The notes: generated by a model from the letters alone, not told the origin. A DNA stretch of 64,000 nucleotides from Sinorhizobium fredii (GCF_002944405.1 NZ_CP024307.1:1818501-1882500); one strand, 5' to 3'. Shown: positions 39,991-48,602, counted from the first letter of the stretch. Made by a program: numbers and translations.

Positions 39991-40839
39991 ATGATGACTG
40001 CATTTACCGCCCGCCCCGAGCATGGATGGGCATGGGTAACCGGGGCAAGTTCCGGAATAGGGCGCGCCGTTGCGCTTCGACTGGTGGGGGAAGGCTATTC
40101 GGTCGTCGTCACGGCGCGCAGTCACGAGAAGCTCGTCGCTCTTCAGCATGAGGTCGACGGACCGGGCAAGATCGTCGTTCTCGACGGCGACGTCACCGAC
40201 CCGCGCGACATGGAGCGGTTGCTGACGGCGATCGAATATGAGCATGGCCGGGTGGCATTGGCGATCCTCAATGCCGGCGTAGCCATACCCGTGCGCGGAG
40301 ACGACCTCCATCTCGAGGCATTCGACAAGAGCTTCGCGGTCAATCTGCACGGCGTCGTCAACTGTCTCGTGCCCCTGGTCGAGCACATGAAGGCGAACGG
40401 CCATGGCCAGATCGCCATCATGTCGTCGGTGGCCGGCTATGGCGGACTGCCGATGAGCGCCGCCTATGGCGCCACCAAGGCGGCCCTCATCAACATGACC
40501 GAGAGCCTGAAATTCGACCTCGACCGGATCGGCATCAGGCTGCAACTGATCTGTCCAGGCTTCATCGCGACGCGTGGCTCGGTGAAGAACAACCTGTCGC
40601 GCCCGGCCCTTGTCAGCGCCGACGAGGCGGCGGAATGGATTTGCACGGGTCTGAAGTCGAGACATTTCGAGATCACCTTCCCGAAACGCTTCACCTATGC
40701 CGTCAAGTTGCTGCGGCTCCTGCCCTACGGCGCCTATTTCGCGCTTGTCGACTGGCTCGTGTCCGGGCCCGGCCCGCATGGTACAGCTCCGAAGCACAAG
40801 CAGTCGGCATCCGACAAGCGGCCGCGTCAGGCGGTGTGA
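39991..40839 (+). CDS. SDR family NAD(P)-dependent oxidoreductase
   Basis: 282 residues. Rossmann motif TGASSGIGRAVALRL near residue 17, NAGVA near 93, catalytic Ser in MSSVAGYGG and Tyr-x-x-x-Lys in AYGATKAAL. The C-terminal tail contains LLRLLPYGAYFALVDWL, a hydrophobic stretch as in membrane-associated SDRs. Substrate unknown. The last 13 bases overlap the convergent SMR gene. Confidence 0.9.
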   Translation: MMTAFTARPEHGWAWVTGASSGIGRAVALRLVGEGYSVVVTARSHEKLVALQHEVDGPGKIVVLDGDVTDPRDMERLLTAIEYEHGRVALAILNAGVAIPVRGDDLHLEAFDKSFAVNLHGVVNCLVPLVEHMKANGHGQIAIMSSVAGYGGLPMSAAYGATKAALINMTESLKFDLDRIGIRLQLICPGFIATRGSVKNNLSRPALVSADEAAEWICTGLKSRHFEITFPKRFTYAVKLLRLLPYGAYFALVDWLVSGPGPHGTAPKHKQSASDKRPRQAV

Positions 40840-41153
40840 AGCACGAGCACTGCGCCGAAGACGAGGATCAGGCCAACCCAGCCGATCGGCTTGAGCTTCT
40901 CTCCGAAGAAGAGGCGGCCGGAGATCGCCGTGCCGAAAATTCCGGTGCCGCCCAGCACGGCATAGGCGATCGCAAGCTCCATGCCTTTCACCGCCTCGGC
41001 GAGCAAGGCGAACGCGGCGAGCACCAGCAGGATCGAAAGCACGCCCCATCCGCGTTTGACGAAGCCATCCGACTTCGACGAAGCGAGATTTGCCGCGACA
41101 TCGAGCAGGCCGGCCATGAACGCGAAGGCGAAGGAGAGACCGGAGGCCGTCAC
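40827..41153 (-). CDS. SMR family transporter subunit (second of a pair)
   Basis: 108 residues with four membrane helices. GTG 41153 overlaps the upstream SMR stop (GTGA). Family motifs: SFAFAFMAGLLDVAANLASS, where a membrane acidic residue (Asp) sits at the place of the essential Glu14, and AYAVLGGTGIFGTAISG. Heteromeric SMR pairs (MdtIJ/EbrAB-like) export cations or polyamines; substrate here unknown. The last 13 bases overlap the SDR gene. Confidence 0.85.
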   Translation of the reverse strand: MTASGLSFAFAFMAGLLDVAANLASSKSDGFVKRGWGVLSILLVLAAFALLAEAVKGMELAIAYAVLGGTGIFGTAISGRLFFGEKLKPIGWVGLILVFGAVLVLHTA

Positions 41154-41506
41154 GGCGCGGCTTCCTCGCCGATGTCGTCGTCGTGAGCCTTGCCCGCATT
41201 GACAAGCAGGATGCCGAGCACTGCCATGGAAAGCCCGACCACTTCGCGGCCGCTCAGTACATGGCCGAAGATGAAGACAGAGACGAGGGTGATGAGCGCC
41301 ACGCCCGAGCCTTCCCAGATGGCATAGGCCACGCCGACCGGTACTGTCTTCACGGCCCTTGCGAGAAACACGTAGGAGAGGGCGATCGAGGCATACATGA
41401 CCGCGTGGCCGATATAGGCGCACGAGGCCGAGGAGGCCTTCATGACGGTGAGACCGACCACTTCGGTCGCAATCGCGAGCGCCAGGAAAAGCCACGCCAA
41501 GCGCAT
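41150..41506 (-). CDS. SMR family transporter subunit (first of a pair)
   Basis: 118 residues, four hydrophobic helices. Essential Glu is in LAIATEVVGLTVMKAS; AYAIWEGSGVALITLVSVF is the GG7-like dimer motif. Coupled to the next SMR gene, suggesting a heterodimer. A 15-residue acidic tail (KAHDDDIGEEAAP) is cytosolic or periplasmic depending on orientation. Confidence 0.9.
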   Translation of the reverse strand: MRLAWLFLALAIATEVVGLTVMKASSASCAYIGHAVMYASIALSYVFLARAVKTVPVGVAYAIWEGSGVALITLVSVFIFGHVLSGREVVGLSMAVLGILLVNAGKAHDDDIGEEAAP

Positions 41507-41546
41507 GAAGCACCTTCATGTAAGGTCGAGTAAGGACGACAAATGA

Positions 41547-41583
41547 AAAGAGCCATTCGGGCGCACGCCGCGAATGGCTCTTT
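41547..41583 (-). terminator. Rho-independent terminator of tRNA-Asn
   Basis: A thirteen-base-pair stem AAAGAGCCATTCG / CGAATGGCTCTTT followed on the minus strand by TTTTCATTT, seven bases beyond the tRNA 3' end. Confidence 0.85.
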
Positions 41584-41589
41584 CGAAAC

Positions 41590-41664
41590 TGGCTCCCCGG
41601 GCCGGATTCGAACCGGCGACCTATCGATTAACAGTCGAGTGCTCTACCGCTGAGCTACCAGGGA
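41590..41664 (-). tRNA. tRNA-Asn (anticodon GUU)
   Basis: 75 bases on the minus strand with encoded CCA. Acceptor TCCCTGG / CCGGGGA; D-arm AGCTCAGCGGTAGAGC; anticodon loop CTGTTAA gives GTT; T-arm GCCGGTTCGAATCCGGC. Confidence 0.96.
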
Positions 41665-41805
41665 TCATCTGCGCCGCAGAAGTGAGGCTGCTAATACAAA
41701 TGCTTTTCCGATTTGCCAAGCGATTTTTCAAAAAAAATCTTGGGCCGCGGTTGTCACCCTGTGGAGAAGGCACCAACTGTTGGGGAGTTGGATTAAAGAG
41801 GCATA

Positions 41806-42093
41806 ATGGCGAACGGCGGCAAGAAGAGATATTTCGGCATCGATCCGCAAACACGTCAAATCGTGCTCGGCAACTGGCGAATTCGGCTGCCCGACTCGCC
41901 GGCCCTGCGCATCTTGATCGGGTCGCTGCTCGTCGTCTGTGGCCTGCTCGGTTTTCTGCCGGTTCTCGGTTTCTGGATGGTCCCGCTCGGCCTGCTCGTA
42001 TTGTCGCATGACATCCCTGCAGTGCGCCGCGCCCGCCGGAAGCTCGCCGTCTGGTGGGCGCGTCGGCGCGGCACTGAGAACTCCGGGAAGTAG
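41806..42093 (+). CDS. Small membrane protein (PGPGW-like)
   Basis: 95 residues. Two adjacent hydrophobic segments (ILIGSLLVVCGLLGFL and FWMVPLGLLVLSHD) joined by P-V-L-G, the pattern of PGPGW-type proteins, then a basic tail (AVRRARRKLAVWWARRR). Preceded by GAGG. Function unknown. Confidence 0.78.
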   Translation: MANGGKKRYFGIDPQTRQIVLGNWRIRLPDSPALRILIGSLLVVCGLLGFLPVLGFWMVPLGLLVLSHDIPAVRRARRKLAVWWARRRGTENSGK

Positions 42094-42293
42094 GCCGGGC
42101 ACAGGCCTGCAGTTCCTCCCACGGGGAGGACGGCCGGAAGGTTGCTTTCACCCGTCGCTCCCTGTCACAGTGGCAAGACTGCAACTACCGCATACTATGT
42201 ACGGTAGAGATAGCGCCGCCAAGCACGCCGCTCTTGAACTTTTCCCCCAGACACAGTTTTTTTACAAAACTGTCACAATCCGGGGTTCAGAAA

Positions 42294-43082
42294 ATGTTCG
42301 ACGACAGGATCGAACTTTCCGACTGGCGTGAATGCGCTGCCGGCCATCAGCGCAGCATTTTCGAGAATCGTCTCCATCCGAGTGTTCTCATCAAGGTTCT
42401 GAAGCTGGGATCCAGAGAAGCAAGCGGCACACGCCAGTCAAAGAGGGCGTTTGCATTCCTCAACCAATTCAAACGTTTCGGGGCCTATCGAACGTTTCGG
42501 CGTGAAGTCGACGAATTCCTTGAGCAGGCGAGAAAGTTCTCCCTCGCGGACGCCATCGAACTGCCGATACCGAAGATATTCGGCTTCGCCCAGACCGAGT
42601 ACGGCCTGGGGCTCGTGGTGGAAAAAATAACCAGACGCGATGGGAAGCTCGCGCCCACCCTCGCTCAGTTGGCGTTTTCGGGGCAGCTCACCGCCAGGCA
42701 TCTCACGATGATCGACGAAATCTTCGAACGGTTTCGCCGCCTGCACATCGTCATGATGGATGTAAATCCCGGCAATTTCGTCGTTACCGATCGCCGCGGT
42801 TACGATGAACTCATCTGCGTCGATGGGACGGGAGAGAAGAGTTTCTTACGCATTTTCGCTCTCTGTCGCCGTGCGAACGACATCAAGCTCAGACGGATGC
42901 GTTCGAAGCTGCTGACGAAGCTGGCGAGAATATTGGAGCATCCAGCCGCGATAGACGGAGAACAATCTGTCCACGCCGCACTGATGCGGCATTCAAAGCC
43001 GACCGGCCGCTATCTGCGCTTGTCAACTGCCTCGCCGCATCCGGCGCTCTTGGCGGCGGTCTTGTCGAGCGTACCGGTCTAA
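42294..43082 (+). CDS. YrbL family protein (PhoP regulatory network kinase-like)
   Basis: 262 residues. Resembles YrbL/kinase-fold proteins: LHPSVLIKVLKLGS near the start (a beta-strand-lysine like ATP site), GLGLVVEKITRRDGKLAP and HIVMMDVNPGNFVV, where D-x-N-P-x-N is the catalytic-loop-like motif. ATG 42294 is chosen. It is the last core gene before tRNA-Cys. Substrate unknown. Confidence 0.8.
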   Translation: MFDDRIELSDWRECAAGHQRSIFENRLHPSVLIKVLKLGSREASGTRQSKRAFAFLNQFKRFGAYRTFRREVDEFLEQARKFSLADAIELPIPKIFGFAQTEYGLGLVVEKITRRDGKLAPTLAQLAFSGQLTARHLTMIDEIFERFRRLHIVMMDVNPGNFVVTDRRGYDELICVDGTGEKSFLRIFALCRRANDIKLRRMRSKLLTKLARILEHPAAIDGEQSVHAALMRHSKPTGRYLRLSTASPHPALLAAVLSSVPV

Positions 43083-43300
43083 TCGCCTCAACAGCTAAAG
43101 CTCCGGGGCAGGTTCGCGCCAAGCTTATATGGCTCGGCAGGCGAAAAATGCCTCGATACAACTTTGGGTCGCCGATCGACGGGCTATAAACATCGACCTG
43201 AGCTGTGGGAAAACCCTGGAGCAGATTGCTACCAGCCAAGGGCGTGGCACCGGATCGAGCACCTGATCTCGTGACGTAGAATCGGCAATTAGATGTGTAA

Positions 43301-43374
43301 TGGAGGCCTCGCCCGGAATTGAACCGGGGTACAAGGATTTGCAGTCCTCTGCGTCACCACTCCGCCACGAGGCC
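43301..43374 (-). tRNA. tRNA-Cys (anticodon GCA), next to the prophage
   Basis: 74 bases on the minus strand. Acceptor GGCCTCG / CGAGGCC, U73 discriminator and CCA; anticodon loop CTGCAAA gives GCA; T-arm CCCGGTTCAATTCCGGG. The 5' end faces the integrase, whose stop is 35 bases away, so the tRNA promoter must lie in or next to phage DNA. Confidence 0.95.
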
Positions 43375-43408
43375 TCTCGTGCTCGGAAAATCGAGCGATG
43401 GCGGGCGT

Positions 43409-44695
43409 TTAGCCCTTCCGATCCGATTTTGCAATAGCCGATTTCTGAAAAACGTCCTTGGCCATTTCTGAAATTGCGTTTTCCGACTGTTCTTCCACAG
43501 CCTTGCCGGAAGTCGCGCCCATGCGCTTTTTCGTGGCTTCCAGAACGCGCTTTTCCGTCTCCTTGGCATAGCCTCGATAGGCCTTCGCCGTCTTGTGCTT
43601 CGACAGCACCCGGCCTTGGCCTTCGGTCAGGCCCATCTCTTCCAACTCGGTCATGCCGCCATGTCGGCACTTGTCCAGGCTGAAGCCTTCGATCCCGAGT
43701 TTATCTCCCATCTCCCTGACCTCGTGCGCCAGGTACGTGCCGTCGCCGAAGAGCTGCCCGTTCTTCTTGCAGACGATCGACGTGCCGTAGCGTGGCGTCT
43801 GCGAGAGGACCTCTTCCGCGTCTTGGTAGAGCAGCACCCTCGTGCCGTCCTCTTCCGTGAATTCGAGCGGGTGCGAGGCGGATACACCGTTCTTCCTGTG
43901 CTTGATCTGGATCTTGTCCGGATCCGAGGGGCCACGATAGCCGCTCCAGGCGGCATAGCCGGCGCCGATCGACGAGGGGCGCATCAGCCACTCGAAGGCG
44001 AGCACCGCGGCGGCCGCCAACTCTCCCCGTCCTTCCTTGATTGCTCCTCTGGCAAACTGGTAGACCGTCTCACGGTCGACATGGCCCTTCACGGCCCTTT
44101 CCCGCTTCTTCACCGTGACGCCTTCCCAGGGGTTAGGCGTGTCCGGTCTGAACAGGGTCGGATGGTGCGGCTGCATGCGCTTCCACATAGCCTTGCAGTA
44201 GGTGACTACCTTCTCCGAAGTCCGGGCCGCTCCGTCGCGATGGAAGGCATGATAAACCTTCTCCGCAGTGCTCACGCCCATGTTGGAGACTTTCATATCG
44301 CCGACGCGCACCTTCTGCTTCGTGGATTCGCGCTGGATCTCTGTCTCGCAAACGCGATCGAAGACGCGCCGATAATCCGGCCGGCTGAATTCTGCGACGC
44401 GCTCGAGAAAACTGTCGTGCTTGAGATAGGCGTTCACGAGCCACTCGATCGTGCCGTACCTGGTCAGGTCTGGCTCTTCGAAAGGGCTTCGCTCTTTGCG
44501 CCAGCCGTCGAGGCGGTCATTCCAGACCGCCGCCGCCTCGTTCAGTTCCTTCTGCGAGAGATCATGCCCGAGCGTGGCGGAGGTGTACGGTGCGCCGGCC
44601 TTGCGGAAAGCAGTCGGGCATGTCCAGAAATAGGAAATGGAGCCGTTCTGCTTCCTCTTGAACGAGGTATAGCGGGGCATCGACACCGGCACCAT
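43409..44695 (-). CDS. Phage tyrosine-type integrase
   Basis: 428 residues. Catalytic residues of the tyrosine recombinase fold: Arg in EWLMRPSSIGAGYAAW (box I), C-R-H-G-G in LDKCRHGGMTELEEMGL (box II, an unusual form of H-x-x-R), a later His in VLSKHKTAKAYRGYA, and the Tyr nucleophile in AYRGYAKET. ATG 44695 follows GGAGG by seven bases and overlaps the upstream gene stop (TGATG). It is the last gene of the leftward operon, next to tRNA-Cys. Confidence 0.93.
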   Translation of the reverse strand: MVPVSMPRYTSFKRKQNGSISYFWTCPTAFRKAGAPYTSATLGHDLSQKELNEAAAVWNDRLDGWRKERSPFEEPDLTRYGTIEWLVNAYLKHDSFLERVAEFSRPDYRRVFDRVCETEIQRESTKQKVRVGDMKVSNMGVSTAEKVYHAFHRDGAARTSEKVVTYCKAMWKRMQPHHPTLFRPDTPNPWEGVTVKKRERAVKGHVDRETVYQFARGAIKEGRGELAAAAVLAFEWLMRPSSIGAGYAAWSGYRGPSDPDKIQIKHRKNGVSASHPLEFTEEDGTRVLLYQDAEEVLSQTPRYGTSIVCKKNGQLFGDGTYLAHEVREMGDKLGIEGFSLDKCRHGGMTELEEMGLTEGQGRVLSKHKTAKAYRGYAKETEKRVLEATKKRMGATSGKAVEEQSENAISEMAKDVFQKSAIAKSDRKG

Positions 44696-44943
44696 CAGAA
44701 CACCTCCAGGTCTCCGACGGCGGCCTCTGCTGCTTCTGGGTTGATCACCTTGTCCAGATCGGTCTTCCGCCATGCCCGGAACTTGCCCTTGCCCGTGCCA
44801 ACGTCGATAAAGGGCAGGGGCCAAATGGTCCCGACCCGGCTCATGAAGGCGTCAACTGTCTTCTCGCCAGCATAAGCGGCGGCGAGCTCGTCGCGTAAGA
44901 CGGCCGGCCAGCATCCTGGGGGAATGACAGCGTGCTTGGTCAT
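44695..44943 (-). CDS. Small phage protein upstream of integrase (possible excisionase)
   Basis: 82 residues from ATG 44943: MTKHAVIPPGCWPAVLRDEL then FMSRVGTIWPLPFIDVGTGKGKFRAWRKTDLDKVI. The part after residue 45 resembles a small winged-helix-type core with a basic stretch. Size and place directly before the integrase fit a recombination directionality factor, but no motif proves it. Confidence 0.7.
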   Translation of the reverse strand: MTKHAVIPPGCWPAVLRDELAAAYAGEKTVDAFMSRVGTIWPLPFIDVGTGKGKFRAWRKTDLDKVINPEAAEAAVGDLEVF

Positions 44944-44944
44944 C

Positions 44945-45178
44945 TTATCCCCAATTTCCAATAGTGCCATCTGGCGGGGCAATGGCATCGTCGATCAAGT
45001 CGAGAACTTCGTCTTCAAACTCGGCATGGTCCTTGGCGATCGTCAGAGCGTTGATCAGTTTCCCGACCAACGCCATCGTTTCCATGCGGGTCATGGTCGG
45101 GCCGACGAGTTCTTCTACGCGCGCGCGGATGTCCGCCGGCAGCTCGTAAAATTGGAGGGTAGCCTTGGTGTAGGTCAT
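44945..45178 (-). CDS. Hypothetical phage protein
   Basis: 77 residues, starting MTYTKATLQFYELPADIRAR and ending acidic. Mostly helical; no family recognised. Its ATG overlaps the stop of the upstream gene (ATGA at 45175-45178), and its stop lies just before the next start, so it is part of the packed leftward operon. Confidence 0.75.
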   Translation of the reverse strand: MTYTKATLQFYELPADIRARVEELVGPTMTRMETMALVGKLINALTIAKDHAEFEDEVLDLIDDAIAPPDGTIGNWG

Positions 45179-45630
45179 GGCTTGGCATCCTTCTCAGGAG
45201 CGGGCAGAAGGCCTTGCGACGTGGTGCGCTCGTAAATGGTCTCGCCGGTCGGAAGCAGGATTTGTCCGAGGAAGGCGGCGTCGAATGATAGGATGCCGGT
45301 CTCGATCGCTGTCAACTGCCCCTTGATCCAATCGCGAAGGATCGACCAGACGGCGATCTGACCTTTCTCCAGCGCCCGCCGCTCGTGCTCGACACGCGTC
45401 ATCCGCATCCGGTTTGAATACGGGTTCTCCTTCAGCCAGGCGGAGGCATACCCCTTCGCGCTGGCTTCGACCTGCACCATCCGTCCGCGGTACTCGAACT
45501 GGATGATGACCTTGCCCTCGGCGAAGTCTTCCATCGGGGCAAATTTCGAGCAGCCGAACGCCTGAATGGTCTTGCGGATATCGTCCATCGCCGATCGGCC
45601 GGACGTGCTGTTAGAGTAGGGAAGGCTCAT
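45175..45630 (-). CDS. Hypothetical phage protein
   Basis: 151 residues. Contains APMEDFAEGKVIIQFEYRGR and VEASAKGYASAWLKENPY, then a helical half RVEHERRALEKGQIAVWSIL. I do not recognise the family, though similar genes occur beside HNH genes in rhizobial phages as far as I recall. Four-base overlap with the HNH gene upstream. Confidence 0.75.
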   Translation of the reverse strand: MSLPYSNSTSGRSAMDDIRKTIQAFGCSKFAPMEDFAEGKVIIQFEYRGRMVQVEASAKGYASAWLKENPYSNRMRMTRVEHERRALEKGQIAVWSILRDWIKGQLTAIETGILSFDAAFLGQILLPTGETIYERTTSQGLLPAPEKDAKP

Positions 45631-46016
45631 CGGCTGACGACCTCCCCCGTGCGGCGGTCAACGACCGTTCCGTCCATGCAGCGCTTGAAGCGCGGGTTCG
45701 ATAGGCTCGATTTCGGCTTCTTGATACCCAAGTGCTTCTTCCGCACTTTGGCGATTTTGGATTTCACCTTCATCTCGACGGCCGTCTTACGGCGATGCGG
45801 CTCGCGCAAAGCCGGGAAGAGGTTGCTCTCCCGGTGCTCGCCGCCGAGGATCAGAGCAATCTTGTGCTCGAGCTCCCACTCGTCGCGCACCGGATCGATC
45901 TTCCGGCCTGTCAAATAGCAGATGCCTCCCTCGCGTTCGAAGACGCGCAGCCGGACGCGCGGCGGGACCTTCTGATCGTCGTGCTTGCCGATCCATTCTT
46001 CCACCGAGCGGGCCAT
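45627..46016 (-). CDS. HNH endonuclease
   Basis: 129 residues. HNH core: GGICYLTGRKIDPVRDEWEL, then EHKIALILGGEHRESNLFP, giving the E-H, N and later H/R residues of the motif (H of LEHKI, N of ESNLF, H of PHRRK). C-terminal basic tail KAKVRKKHLGIKKPKSS-like. Could act in recombination, DNA degradation or packaging. In the leftward operon. ATG 46016 chosen over the upstream 46034. Confidence 0.85.
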   Translation of the reverse strand: MARSVEEWIGKHDDQKVPPRVRLRVFEREGGICYLTGRKIDPVRDEWELEHKIALILGGEHRESNLFPALREPHRRKTAVEMKVKSKIAKVRKKHLGIKKPKSSLSNPRFKRCMDGTVVDRRTGEVVSR

Positions 46017-46117
46017 CACGCACGCCCCCAGCAATGAATGCTCGAACTTGCGATCGACGCAGGAACCTTGTTGGTCAATCGCCGTTGAGCATTCAACAGG
46101 CGCGAAGGAGCGCTACG

Positions 46118-46297
46118 ATGGACTTCAAAATGATGATGCACATCCATGCACGGATCGGCCCTTGCGGAACGGAAAATCCTCCGTATCTCCGTAACCGGTC
46201 GGCGATTAAGCAGACCGACAAGTCGAAAACATCTTCCGGTGAGGGCGCGAACGTCGGTAGCAACCGAAAAGGTGAAAAGGCGCCCGATCAGACTTGA
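46118..46297 (+). CDS. Possible small phage gene on the plus strand
   Basis: 59 residues, MDFKMMMHIHARIGPCGTEN then a basic hydrophilic tail ending GEKAPDQT. AAGGAG is seven bases upstream of the ATG. It fills the only large gap (46017-46325) of the leftward operon and runs against it. No family recognised; it may be chance. Confidence 0.35.
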   Translation: MDFKMMMHIHARIGPCGTENPPYLRNRSAIKQTDKSKTSSGEGANVGSNRKGEKAPDQT

Positions 46298-46325
46298 GAG
46301 AGCTGAATTCGTCATGCTCTCCCCG

Positions 46326-46589
46326 TCAATTTGCGCGTCGCTGCAAGGCGTCGAGCTGCTTGTTGGTGGTTTCGGGTAAGAAGGCGGCCGGGCTCGTCTT
46401 TGCTGGCCAGATTGTTACGGTCTCGCCGTGTTCAAGCGCTTCGCGAACCATCCAGACTATGTCCTCGTCGGTCTCGAACGGCGCATGGGTTCGGCAAAGG
46501 TGGCCGTCAGCATCGCGGGTTTCCGCCTGCCATCCAGCCTTGCGCACATCTTCGGATATCTGAAGGTTGACAGGGAACGGGTTCTTCAT
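46326..46589 (-). CDS. Hypothetical phage protein
   Basis: 87 residues: MKNPFPVNLQISEDVRKAGW, then ETDEDIVWMVREALEHGETV and TIWPAKTSPAAFLPETTNKQ. No known family. Overlaps the upstream gene by four bases (ATGA). Confidence 0.7.
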   Translation of the reverse strand: MKNPFPVNLQISEDVRKAGWQAETRDADGHLCRTHAPFETDEDIVWMVREALEHGETVTIWPAKTSPAAFLPETTNKQLDALQRRAN

Positions 46590-47107
46590 GCTGCGGCTCC
46601 CGCATTTCGTTGAGTTGCGCCGCGCTCGACGCCGATCAGATCGTCGAGGAAGTCGAGGACGGCCGTTTTGCTTTCCTGAAATTCCTGCTTGCCCATGGCC
46701 TTCATGGACTGGCTTTTCGCCACGTACCGGGTGACCGTCGCCTCTTTGACGTCGACGACCGAGAAGGCGTCGATCGGCCGGATGAACGCCGCCATCCGCG
46801 CCGCCTCGGCTTTCGAACTGCAGGCGATCGTGTGAGCGTCGCAGTAGCCGGTCCTGATCAGCGCATAGGCGCGCAAGTGCTCAGCGGATTCGGCGAAGGG
46901 CAGACCGGAATAGTGCTCTGGCAGATTGCGCCAGGCATCATTCACGGCAGCGAAATAATGCCGGTGGCTGTTCATGCTCCGGTCGTTGTGCTCGGCGAGC
47001 GTATAGAACTCGCCGACCACGAAACGCTTGTCGCATTCGCGGGCCCAGTGCCGATTTGCCGGCTCGAAGGCCTCACCGTTCCACTGCAGAAGCACGGGGC
47101 CGCCCAT
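46586..47107 (-). CDS. Conserved phage protein next to the recombinase
   Basis: 173 residues. Pattern RHWARECDKRFVVGEFYTLAE, SHRHYFAAVNDAWRNLPEHY, AEHLRAYALIRTGYCDAH and KSQSMKAMGKQEFQESKTAVLDFL. This pattern looks conserved in phages near Bet/RecT genes. Its role is unknown; location suggests recombination or DNA metabolism. Confidence 0.78.
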   Translation of the reverse strand: MGGPVLLQWNGEAFEPANRHWARECDKRFVVGEFYTLAEHNDRSMNSHRHYFAAVNDAWRNLPEHYSGLPFAESAEHLRAYALIRTGYCDAHTIACSSKAEAARMAAFIRPIDAFSVVDVKEATVTRYVAKSQSMKAMGKQEFQESKTAVLDFLDDLIGVERGATQRNAGAAA

Positions 47108-47109
47108 AG

Positions 47110-48069
47110 TCAGCCTGCCATCATGGGATGGTTGCGGAGCTCGTCATTGGCTGGCCTGCTCGGCTTACGCGCGATTGCCGCCTCGATTTCCTTCTTGAGT
47201 GCGAGCGCGTCGCCCGGCTGCAAAGCCCAGAAGCGTTTCAGCGGTTCGCGGTTCGCGTCCTGCCACTTCGCCACGGTCTCAGGCGTCGATTCCTTGATGA
47301 AGCGCATCACCTCGTCGGCGAACTTCCCGACCGGATCTTTTTCGAGCGCCCAGTTGTCGCCCCAGGTAACCGTGATCGAGTTGTCGGCGCCGATCGCGCG
47401 CATGCGGTGGTTCTCACGCTCCTTTTCGACGACTTCGGAGGCGGTGAGGTCGATAACCTTGGCGCGATCCAGTTCGGCTTCGTCATAGAGGCCGGTGAAC
47501 TGCTCCGGCCAGCCGGCGCGCAGCGCTTGCATCTCGGCGCACTTGGCGATCATCAGGCGTGGCATACGTGCCCAGTTGCCACTGTCGTCGAGTGTCTGAT
47601 TGCCGGTCTTGTAGTTCTTGCCGGTCTGCTCGTTCTTCGCCCACTCCTCCTTGATCGGAGCGAACTCGTCCCAGAAGGACTGCCCGGCGACTTCGTACCA
47701 TTCGCCAGACTTCGGATCCTGCTTCCACAGGAAGACAGTCGCGGAAACGATGCCGTGCGGGTTCAGCGGCCCTTTCAGCCCCGGATCGAACTCATAGGAC
47801 GGGGGCTTGCTCGCCGGCCGGTAATCGCCGCAGCGCTGCGCGATAACGCGCTGGCCGTCGCGGCTGATGATGATGGTCATGTTGCGCTTCTCGGCATTGT
47901 TCTTCGAGAAGACCATCGGGATGATCTGTTTCAGGAACGGGTCGAGGCGCTTGGCCTTCGCGACTTCCATGTAGAGGTTGAATTCTTCGTCATTGCAGTC
48001 CTTCGCAATGGTCTGCTTGACCAAAGCGATCTGCTTGGACGTCAGGTCGAACGTGGTGATAGCATTCAT
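47110..48069 (-). CDS. Bet/RecT-family single-strand annealing recombinase
   Basis: 319 residues. Matches the phage Bet group: LTSKQIALVKQTIAKDCNDEEF, AKRLDPFLKQIIPMVFSKN, MTIIISRDGQRVIAQRCGDY and WARMPRLMIAKCAEMQALR. Anneals complementary single strands during phage recombination. ATG 48069 follows GGAGG by eight bases; the GTG at 48075 is too close to that site. No lambda-exo-like partner is seen nearby. Confidence 0.9.
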   Translation of the reverse strand: MNAITTFDLTSKQIALVKQTIAKDCNDEEFNLYMEVAKAKRLDPFLKQIIPMVFSKNNAEKRNMTIIISRDGQRVIAQRCGDYRPASKPPSYEFDPGLKGPLNPHGIVSATVFLWKQDPKSGEWYEVAGQSFWDEFAPIKEEWAKNEQTGKNYKTGNQTLDDSGNWARMPRLMIAKCAEMQALRAGWPEQFTGLYDEAELDRAKVIDLTASEVVEKERENHRMRAIGADNSITVTWGDNWALEKDPVGKFADEVMRFIKESTPETVAKWQDANREPLKRFWALQPGDALALKKEIEAAIARKPSRPANDELRNHPMMAG

Positions 48070-48071
48070 GG

Positions 48072-48602
48072 TCACTTCCTCCGGACCGTGAGAGAGAACG
48101 AGCCGTTGTCGAGCGTGGCGCCGGGAATGGTGGCGTTCGCTTCGCGCAGATCGGCGGTGAGGGCTTTCTTGTCGAGCTTCGGGGCGGGGCGCGGCTGCTC
48201 GACCCAGTACTTGGCCGGGATGTCGGCTTCATCAACGACGATCAGGGCCGGCGCGCGCTTCGTCAGCGACAGCGTTGCCGTCGGCAACTTCATTGAGGTC
48301 TGATCAGTGGCGAGCATTGCCTGCTCGATGAGGGCCCGGACGCGATCAGCGCGGCGCTCTATCATCTTGCGCCGGGTCTCGAATTCCTCTTCCTTCGCCT
48401 TCAGGCCGGTAACGAGGACGTCGCACTCGTCGAGCTCCGCGATGGCGGCTTCGATAGCCTCGACGAGGTTGGTTTCGCCCTCGATCGCGTCGGCGACCAG
48501 CTCGGCGTCGTCGTCGACGCCTTGATTGCGCAGGCTTGACAGAAGCGTCTTCGCCGCTTCTGTCTGCCGGACAACGTTGAATGCGATATCGGAAGTGGTC
48601 AT
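48072..48602 (-). CDS. Siphovirus Gp157-like protein
   Basis: 176 residues. A long coiled-coil centre (DAIEGETNLVEAIEAAIAEL, KAKEEEFETRRKMIERRADR) is followed by a small domain with SMKLPTATLSLTKRAP and IPAKYWVEQPRPAPKLDKK, the pattern of Gp157-type proteins. Gp157 was linked to phage resistance when expressed in Streptococcus thermophilus; here it precedes the recombinase. Its stop lies three bases before the Bet ATG. Confidence 0.8.
   Translation of the reverse strand: MTTSDIAFNVVRQTEAAKTLLSSLRNQGVDDDAELVADAIEGETNLVEAIEAAIAELDECDVLVTGLKAKEEEFETRRKMIERRADRVRALIEQAMLATDQTSMKLPTATLSLTKRAPALIVVDEADIPAKYWVEQPRPAPKLDKKALTADLREANATIPGATLDNGSFSLTVRRK

Noticed and set aside
46016..46315. 99-codon minus-strand frame in the HNH upstream gap
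   Set aside because: Arg/Ser-rich without a ribosome site; overlaps the HNH start and a better plus-strand candidate.
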